64,000 nucleotides of DNA from NCBI GenBank assembly GCA_035548495.1, contig DASZSV010000041.1, positions 38,984 to 102,983 of the forward strand, in the 5' to 3' direction. Source of the stretch: CAILZL01 sp035548495 (GTDB lineage Bacteria > Pseudomonadota > Gammaproteobacteria > Steroidobacterales > Steroidobacteraceae). The position numbers and the translations under genes were made by a program. Below, piece after piece: positions 58,632 through 64,000 of the stretch (positions are counted from its first letter, which is position 1; each line of letters begins with the position of its first letter). Under the pieces are notes generated by a model that worked only from the letters and a program-made list of their open reading frames with translations, did no database searches and was not told the origin of the DNA.

Positions 58632-60155
58632 TCAATGGCTGCGCAACTTCATCCAGGTGGTCTTGAGTTCTGTATATTTATCGAAGGCATGCAGTGATTT
58701 GTCGCGGCCAAATCCCGATTGCCTGTAGCCGCCAAACGGCACGGTGATGTCGTCTTCATCATAACAATTGACATACACCACACCCGCGCGCAGCGCACGT
58801 GACATGCGATGTGCAACGTCAATGTCGCGCGTCCATACGCCGGCTGCAAGACCATAAATGACATCATTGGCAATCTTGATGGCTTGATGCTCGTCATGAA
58901 AGGAGATCACGGACAGCACGGGGCCGAAAATTTCTTCCTGTGCTATTTTCATCATGGGAGTGACGCCATCAAACAAGGTGGGTTCGATATAGAAACCACC
59001 TGTTGATTGCATCACCTGCTTGCCGCCAAACCGCAATGCCGCACCTTGATCGCAGCCAGCCTGTATGTATGACTTCACTTTACCGGTTTGCAGCTCATCG
59101 ACTATCGCACCCAGCCTGGTGCTTTCATTCAAGGGATCACCGGGCTGATACTGGCTTGATACCTGCTGAATCCGTTGCAGCATCTTTTCACGAACACTTT
59201 CGTGCACCAGCAAGCGCGATCCCGCCGAACACATCTCGCCCTGATTGAAATAAATCGCCGCAGCAGCGGCATTCGCGACCGCATCCAGATCGTCATCGTT
59301 GCTCACTGCATCAGGCATGACGATGTGAGCCGACTTGCCGCCACATTCCAGCCACACGCGCTTGAGATTGGATTGTCCCGCATACTGCATCATCTGCTTG
59401 CCCGTCATCGTGGAACCGGTGAAGGCAATGCAATCCACATCCACGTGCAATGCCAGTGCCTTGCCGGCAACATGACCCATGCCCGGAACAACATTGAACA
59501 CACCATCTGGAATGCCCGCTTCGCTGGCAAGCTGTGCAACACGCAATACCGTGAGCGATGATTTTTCCGACGGCTTGATGACAATGGAATTTCCCGCAGC
59601 AAGCGCCGGAGCAAATTTCCATGCCGCCATCAACAAGGGAAAATTCCAGGGCACAATAATGCCGATGACACCCATGGGCTCGCGCGTGATGGTGGCGAGT
59701 ACGTCACGTGATGTCGGCGCAACTTCATCGTATATTTTGTCGATGGCTTCGGCATACCAGCGAATGCAACGAATCACCGCTGGAATATCGACACTCAAGC
59801 TGTAACGAATGGGCTTGCCCATATCCAGTGTTTCCAGCAGCGCAAGCTCTTCGGTGTGGGATTCAATCAGATCCGCCAGCTTGAGTAATATGGTTTTTCT
59901 TTCCGCGGGCGCACGCTTCGACCATGCGCCATTTTCAAAACTGCTGCGCGCCGCTTTCACTGCAAGATCAACATCCACTTCATTACAGGCAGATAAATTC
60001 GTGAGCACCTTGCCATCAACAGGGCTGATGCAGGCAAAGGACTCGCCGCTGGCTGCATGCACATACTTTCCGTTGATAAACGGCTGGTTTGACAGGCGCT
60101 TGTCTGCGAGCAACAACCGTGCTTTCTCATGCCAGTCGATCTTTGAAGCAGCCAT
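58632..60155 (-). CDS. NAD-dependent aldehyde dehydrogenase, PuuC-like
   Basis: 507 residues. Active-site Cys in YFNQGEMCSAGSRLLVHESV and Glu in LKRVWLECGGKSAHIVMPDA. The cofactor region PWNFPLLMAAWKFAPALAAGNSIVIKPSEKSSLT, FTGSTMTGKQMM and EEIFGPVLSVISF are intact. The sequence follows the gamma-glutamyl-gamma-aminobutyraldehyde dehydrogenase group (WYAEAIDKIYDEVAPT, VNCYDEDDITVPFGGYRQSGFGRDKSLHAFDKYTELKTTW), which acts in putrescine breakdown. No other puu gene is adjacent, so the exact aldehyde is uncertain. The start is the ATG at 60155. Confidence 0.88.
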   Translation of the reverse strand: MAASKIDWHEKARLLLADKRLSNQPFINGKYVHAASGESFACISPVDGKVLTNLSACNEVDVDLAVKAARSSFENGAWSKRAPAERKTILLKLADLIESHTEELALLETLDMGKPIRYSLSVDIPAVIRCIRWYAEAIDKIYDEVAPTSRDVLATITREPMGVIGIIVPWNFPLLMAAWKFAPALAAGNSIVIKPSEKSSLTVLRVAQLASEAGIPDGVFNVVPGMGHVAGKALALHVDVDCIAFTGSTMTGKQMMQYAGQSNLKRVWLECGGKSAHIVMPDAVSNDDDLDAVANAAAAAIYFNQGEMCSAGSRLLVHESVREKMLQRIQQVSSQYQPGDPLNESTRLGAIVDELQTGKVKSYIQAGCDQGAALRFGGKQVMQSTGGFYIEPTLFDGVTPMMKIAQEEIFGPVLSVISFHDEHQAIKIANDVIYGLAAGVWTRDIDVAHRMSRALRAGVVYVNCYDEDDITVPFGGYRQSGFGRDKSLHAFDKYTELKTTWMKLRSH

Positions 60156-60215
60156 GACACACTCACCGCTGAATACGATGTACGGCAGCTTAATTTATCC
60201 TGCTCCACAATGAAA

Positions 60216-60247
60216 CAAGCCCCAGGATTCCGCAATCCTGGGGCTTG
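60216..60247 (-). terminator. Rho-independent terminator of the porin gene at 60291
   Basis: A 14-bp perfect stem CAAGCCCCAGGATT with 60234-60247, loop CCGC. On the minus strand it is followed by TTTCATT. It lies 44 bases after the porin stop. Confidence 0.9.
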
Positions 60248-60290
60248 TGGGGCTGATCCTTTCAACAAGGATCAGAAAATCAAGCCAACA

Positions 60291-61424
60291 TCAGAACTTG
60301 TAGACACCTTGCAATGCGAATTCGGTGCCGTTGTCAGTTGGATCGGTAAGCGCACCGGGGCCATCAAACACTTTGTCGAAGATACCTACGCCATTGATCT
60401 TGTCCACCATGTCCTGACGCACTTCGGCACGCAGTTCAAAGCTCTTGACCGGAGCAAATCCAACGGTTGCAGTCACTTCAGACTGTTTAACATCGGGATT
60501 GCCATCCTGCTTGAACGTCATGGTCTCGCCACGCACGGACAAACGCCATTGATCGGTAAACTGAACATTCACATAGGCGGCGATGCCATCCCACTTGAAA
60601 TCCGACACCAGGCTGGCATCCGATTCCTGCTTGCCATTGTCGTAGCTGACAACGAAGCTCAACGAATCGGTGGCATTGATCGTGGCAACCAGATCAAAGA
60701 ATGTGCGTTTGCCTGCACCAGTGCCTGCCAATCCGTTTGGATCTTCACCCGAATAACCTTGCGCAGTCAGTGCAAACTTCTTGGAGGGCGTAAGGCTGAT
60801 ACCAACTTCGGCAGTCTTCGAAGTCGAAGAGGTGTCATAGTTCCAGCCATTATTGACTCCCAGGCTAAAACCAAACACGTCATTTACTGCAACTGTTGCG
60901 CGAACACCGGTATGCAACAATGGTTCGTTAAAAAACAACAATGACCTTGAATAGTTGGCATTACCTGTGGGAGCAAACACCTCTGCACCGGCAAGCGTTG
61001 CATACTTACCCGCAATGATTGTTACCGGCCCACCGACATATTGCACATACGCCTGAGCAATAGAATAGGGACTGGAATCAGCTGACGAGGTATTTCCGCT
61101 GGTTGCCGCATTGATTAATCTCGCATCCTGACCTGCAACCACATTCACCAAGGCGCCAAATCCTTCTTTCGGTTGATATGCGAGGGTAAATGCAGCTTGA
61201 TCCAATTGATACGAATCATGCAACGTATCGAATTGGTGAGAAGCAGTGTCAGCGGTTTGATCATAAAACGACGCCGCTACATACCCCGTTGCAGTGATGC
61301 CTGATGCTTCAAGCACACTGCTCAGCGATGGCGCAGCTTTTACTTCTTCATCAGCAAATGCAGTGCTGGTAAGGGACATCAGTCCCAGCGATGCAGCCGC
61401 CAAGTATGTCAATTCTTTCTTCAT
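60291..61424 (-). CDS. Outer-membrane beta-barrel protein/porin
   Basis: 377 residues: a signal peptide (MKKELTYLAAASLGLMSLTSTAFAD) and a barrel with alternating strands (ITATGYVAASFYDQTADT, YQLDQAAFTLAYQPKEGFGALVNVVAGQDA, VTIIAGKYATLAGAEVF, FSLGVNNGWNYDTS, ending FALQGVYKF with terminal Phe). It resembles the putative-porin (BBP2-like) group. Substrate unknown. The ATG at 61424 has GAGG 6 bases upstream. Its own terminator follows, so it is a single-gene unit. Confidence 0.85.
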   Translation of the reverse strand: MKKELTYLAAASLGLMSLTSTAFADEEVKAAPSLSSVLEASGITATGYVAASFYDQTADTASHQFDTLHDSYQLDQAAFTLAYQPKEGFGALVNVVAGQDARLINAATSGNTSSADSSPYSIAQAYVQYVGGPVTIIAGKYATLAGAEVFAPTGNANYSRSLLFFNEPLLHTGVRATVAVNDVFGFSLGVNNGWNYDTSSTSKTAEVGISLTPSKKFALTAQGYSGEDPNGLAGTGAGKRTFFDLVATINATDSLSFVVSYDNGKQESDASLVSDFKWDGIAAYVNVQFTDQWRLSVRGETMTFKQDGNPDVKQSEVTATVGFAPVKSFELRAEVRQDMVDKINGVGIFDKVFDGPGALTDPTDNGTEFALQGVYKF

Positions 61425-61436
61425 AAAGGTCCTCAT

Positions 61437-61867
61437 TCACTGTGGTAATTAAATGACGAGCCGTCACTCACGGCACGCTGTTCAACTCATTGCTTTCGTG
61501 TGTCGCAAGCAATACTCAATGATGCTCAACATGAATCCGCTGCCACCATTGATTATCGCTATCGCTGGGTAATGGAAATGCAGCATCCATGCCAGCGTTA
61601 CAAATTGCCGCAATAATCATGATTGGCGGAATCATAGGCACTCAGGAATAAAGAAGCCGTAAATTCACTGCGCCAAAGCTGCGCACGTAATCGGACTGCG
61701 GGCACCCATTCAGGGCAAAACCGGAATGTGCAGTTGAGCGGGCTTCAGAATGGAGCGGCCATGCCGATAGCTGAAGTGGCGCATTGCATCCATCGCGCAT
61801 ACCTGTTCATGGAATCGCTGAACACATTACAACGCAGGCCTGCCGGCAGAAATTGTGATTCCGGTAC
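61437..61867. other. Region between porin and motA without a recognised gene
   Basis: The short plus-strand frame at 61728-61931 has no ribosome site and overlaps the motA promoter and start, so it is not called. The porin promoter should lie within about 150 bases of 61424. Confidence 0.5.
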
Positions 61868-61894
61868 TCAAATCCCCGTCTTTACAGCCGATGC
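61868..61894 (+). promoter_or_regulatory. Sigma-28 promoter for motAB
   Basis: TCAAATCC, 11 bases, GCCGATGC. The -10 element keeps GCCGAT. The predicted transcript starts near 61902, 26 bases before the motA GTG. Confidence 0.65.
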
Positions 61895-61927
61895 ATTGAG
61901 GTGGAATTTTGATCCCGGGATAACAAC

Positions 61928-62788
61928 GTGAACCTGATTATCGGCATCGTCATCGTGGTGGGCTGCGTGCTTGGCGGATTCGTTGCTCACGGCGGCAATG
62001 TCTTCGCGCTGTACCAGCCTTCCGAACTTGTCATCATCGGCGGCGCCGCACTCGGCGGTTTTATTGTCGGCAATGGCATGGTGATGACCAAGCGGGCCTT
62101 CGTCGGCGTGCTGGGCATCATGAAAGGCGCGAAGTACGGCAAGAAGCACTACATGGATTTGCTGGGACTGCTGTATGACCTGTTCAACATTGCGCGCAAG
62201 GATGGCGTGCTGGGACTGGAACGCGAAATCGACGATCCGAAGAAAAGCGCAGTGTTCAAGAAACATGAACTGACCATGAAGGATCATCACGCCATTGAGT
62301 TCATCCAGGATTATCTGCGCATGATGGTGAGCGGCGAGATGAATCCTTTCCAGCTGGAAAATCTGATGGATGTGGAGCTGCAAACGCTGCATCACGAGCA
62401 GGAACAGGTTGCACATTCCATCTCGAAAGTCGCCGATGCACTGCCGGGCTTCGGCATTGTTGCGGCAGTGCTGGGCATCGTGAACACCATGAGCGCGCTG
62501 GGCGGTCCGGTGACCGAGATCGGTCACAAGGTGGCGGCCGCACTGGTGGGCACATTCCTCGGCATCTTGCTGGCATATGGTTTTGTCGGCCCCATTGCCA
62601 ATGGCATTGAAACCAGGGTGAAGGAAGAAGCCGTTTTCTTCACCGTGCTGAAAACCTGCATCATTGCGATGGTGCAGGGATATGCGCCGCAGATTGCAGT
62701 GGAGTTTGGCCGCAAGGTGATGCCGACATCGATGCGTCCGTCATTTATTGAACTTGAGCAACATATCCGCGGCAAGAAGAGCGCCTAG
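61928..62788 (+). CDS. motA: Flagellar stator protein MotA
   Basis: Proton channel stator subunit, 286 residues, with a GTG start. Four membrane helices: about 1-22, 32-50, 168-192 (PGFGIVAAVLGIVNTMSAL) and 200-222 (VAAALVGTFLGILLAYGFVGPIANG). The two conserved Pro residues of the channel are in LPGFGI and VGPIAN. The cytoplasmic loop contains charged residues that contact FliG. The layout is of the E. coli MotA type. motB begins 5 bases after the stop. Confidence 0.96.
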   Translation: MNLIIGIVIVVGCVLGGFVAHGGNVFALYQPSELVIIGGAALGGFIVGNGMVMTKRAFVGVLGIMKGAKYGKKHYMDLLGLLYDLFNIARKDGVLGLEREIDDPKKSAVFKKHELTMKDHHAIEFIQDYLRMMVSGEMNPFQLENLMDVELQTLHHEQEQVAHSISKVADALPGFGIVAAVLGIVNTMSALGGPVTEIGHKVAAALVGTFLGILLAYGFVGPIANGIETRVKEEAVFFTVLKTCIIAMVQGYAPQIAVEFGRKVMPTSMRPSFIELEQHIRGKKSA

Positions 62789-62793
62789 CATTC

Positions 62794-63804
62794 ATGGACA
62801 ACTCTTCACCACAGCCCATTGTCATCAAACGCATCGTTGTTGGACAGGGCCAGCACAACGGCTCGTGGAAAGTGGCGTTTGCCGATTTCGCCACGGCAAT
62901 GATGGCGTTCTTCCTGATGATGTGGCTGATGGGCGGCACCACCGCTGAACAAAAAGGCGGCATCTCGCAATACTTCAAGAACCCGTCGGCCGTACAGGGC
63001 GCCAGCCCCACGCCTTCGCCAACGGCGGTACAAGGTCCCGGCGGGCCCAGTTCCAGCCTGATCAAACTGGGTGGTTCCACCGAGTTATACAAAAACCCCG
63101 CGCCTGCCAAAGGCAGGGAAAGTGACGATCCCGCAAAAAAGGCGGTGGAAGATCCCGCCAAGGCTGCTGAGGAAGCAGCAAAACAAGCCCAAGCAGCCAG
63201 AGAAGAACAGGCTGACTCCGAACGGCTCGACTCACTGGAGCAGGATCTTCATCATGCCATTGATGCCGAAAGCAAACTCAAGCCATTCAAGGACCAGATA
63301 TTGATCGACAAGACCGTCGAAGGCCTGCGCATCCAGATCGTCGACAAGGACAGTCATTCCATGTTCGATATTGGCAGCGCCACATTGAAAGACTACAGCA
63401 TGGCCATCCTGCTGGAATTGGCCAAGGCCATTGCCAAGGTGCCGAACCGCATCAGCATTACCGGCCACACCGACGCCGGCAAGTACCTGCGCCAGGACTA
63501 CAGCAACTGGGAGCTTTCCACTGACCGCGCCAACGCCGCGCGGCGCGCGCTGATCGCAGGCGGCTTGCCCGCGAACAAGATCGGCCGTGTTGTCGGCCTT
63601 GCGGACACCGCCATGCTGAGCGATGAAAAGCCCGATGATCCCGGCAATCGCAGAATTTCCATCATCGTGATGAACAAACGCACCGAAGAAGCCATCCGCC
63701 AGGAAAGTGTGTCGCTGCTCAGTGTGCAACAGGAAAAAACACCGCCGCTGCATGGCAATCCTTCCGCGGCTGCCGCCACCTCCGAACCCGAAGCACAACC
63801 CTGA
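62794..63804 (+). CDS. motB: Flagellar stator protein MotB
   Basis: Stator anchor, 336 residues. One N-terminal membrane helix carries the proton-binding Asp D31 in VAFADFATAMMAFFLMMWLM, followed by a charged plug/linker region (about 50-160, Lys/Ala/Glu-rich). The C-terminal OmpA-like peptidoglycan-binding domain is GLRIQIVDKDSHSMFDIGSATLKDYSMAILLELAKAIAKVPNRISITGHTDAG, NWELSTDRANAARRALIAGGLP and RRISIIVMNK. It is co-transcribed with motA. Confidence 0.96.
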   Translation: MDNSSPQPIVIKRIVVGQGQHNGSWKVAFADFATAMMAFFLMMWLMGGTTAEQKGGISQYFKNPSAVQGASPTPSPTAVQGPGGPSSSLIKLGGSTELYKNPAPAKGRESDDPAKKAVEDPAKAAEEAAKQAQAAREEQADSERLDSLEQDLHHAIDAESKLKPFKDQILIDKTVEGLRIQIVDKDSHSMFDIGSATLKDYSMAILLELAKAIAKVPNRISITGHTDAGKYLRQDYSNWELSTDRANAARRALIAGGLPANKIGRVVGLADTAMLSDEKPDDPGNRRISIIVMNKRTEEAIRQESVSLLSVQQEKTPPLHGNPSAAAATSEPEAQP

Positions 63805-63848
63805 CGGCGCGAATCGGTAAACATTTTTACAAAACCGCGCAACTGCGG

Positions 63849-63877
63849 TTGACTCAAGCCACTTCGGCCGGTTTAAT
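63849..63877 (+). promoter_or_regulatory. Sigma-70 promoter of the tRNA-Phe gene
   Basis: TTGACT (63849-63854), a 17-base spacer, TTTAAT (63872-63877), then a GC-rich discriminator (CGCGCCCC) as is usual for stringently controlled stable-RNA promoters. The tRNA begins at 63920. Confidence 0.8.
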
Positions 63878-63919
63878 ACGCGCCCCGTCATTCACCGCCC
63901 CATTCCGGCGCGGCAACAT

Positions 63920-63995
<76 letters not shown>

Positions 63996-64000
63996 ATCTT

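Noticed and set aside
61773..61800. Isolated GCCGATAG as a second sigma-28 -10 element before motA
   Set aside because: The -35 position (11 bases upstream) reads TTCAGAAT, a poor match, whereas the site at 61868 fits better and is nearer.

Overview
The window reads as a chromosomal segment of a gammaproteobacterium with a polar flagellum of the Pseudomonas type. The evidence is the gene order fliC-flaG-fliD-fliS-fliT-(PilZ)-fleQ-fleR-fliEFGHIJK, a FleQ master regulator, sigma-54 and sigma-28 type promoters, a DUF6763 protein, a fused chorismate mutase/prephenate dehydrogenase (TyrA) and a kdpFABCDE operon. GC content is moderate and nearly every base is coding. I cannot name the genus from sequence alone. 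No phage, integron, CRISPR array or replication origin was seen.

Layout. 1-1484: proB and the 5' end of proA (proline synthesis). 1699-3416: a chemoreceptor with its own sigma-28 promoter. 3439-4671: a secreted GH27 alpha-galactosidase. 4809-8005: an exported DUF1800/DUF1501 pair. 8134-11808: a DUF6763 protein, htpX, a photolyase and lepB. 11751-14118: an accessory island bounded by two 65-bp copies of the lepB 3' end, holding a REP-associated (RAYT) transposase and two AT-rich orphan genes. 14140-30252: the flagellar block, all on the minus strand. 30763-36557: a small basic exported protein, then genes that fit lysine breakdown to crotonyl-CoA (gcdH, a saccharopine-dehydrogenase-like gene, an amaB-like gene) with tyrA among them. 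36613-41575: a DUF3617-like protein, a CBS protein, a cytochrome c'-like protein, two YceI proteins, cytochrome b561 and a PBP7-type DD-peptidase. 41711-47643: a divergent cluster around a perfect 7-1-7 Fur-like palindrome, combining ApbE, an FMN-binding protein, a di-heme peroxidase, two outer-membrane barrels and small membrane proteins. 48198-56429: kdp potassium uptake, including kdpF and an extra 30-codon membrane ORF. 56727-61424: a dienelactone hydrolase, phaB, an aldehyde dehydrogenase and a porin. 61868-63804: motAB with a sigma-28 promoter. 63920-63995: tRNA-Phe.

How the parts work together. FleQ would activate a sigma-54 promoter in front of the FleR-like gene, which leads into fliE. 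The late genes (fliC, flaG-fliD, fliS-fliT-PilZ, motAB and the chemoreceptor) each have a sigma-28 site with an 11-base spacer. The usual FleS kinase gene is missing and the FleR-like protein has no receiver domain, so this middle step of the cascade appears rewired.

Five REP-like palindromes (12341, 34857, 35011, 39896, 56638) share a G-rich tail and probably belong to the RAYT. One lies in frame inside the RAYT gene itself. The features most worth following up are the RAYT island with its lepB-tail duplication, the receiver-less FleR, the extra ORF before kdpF, and the flavinylation/heme cluster behind the Fur-like site.
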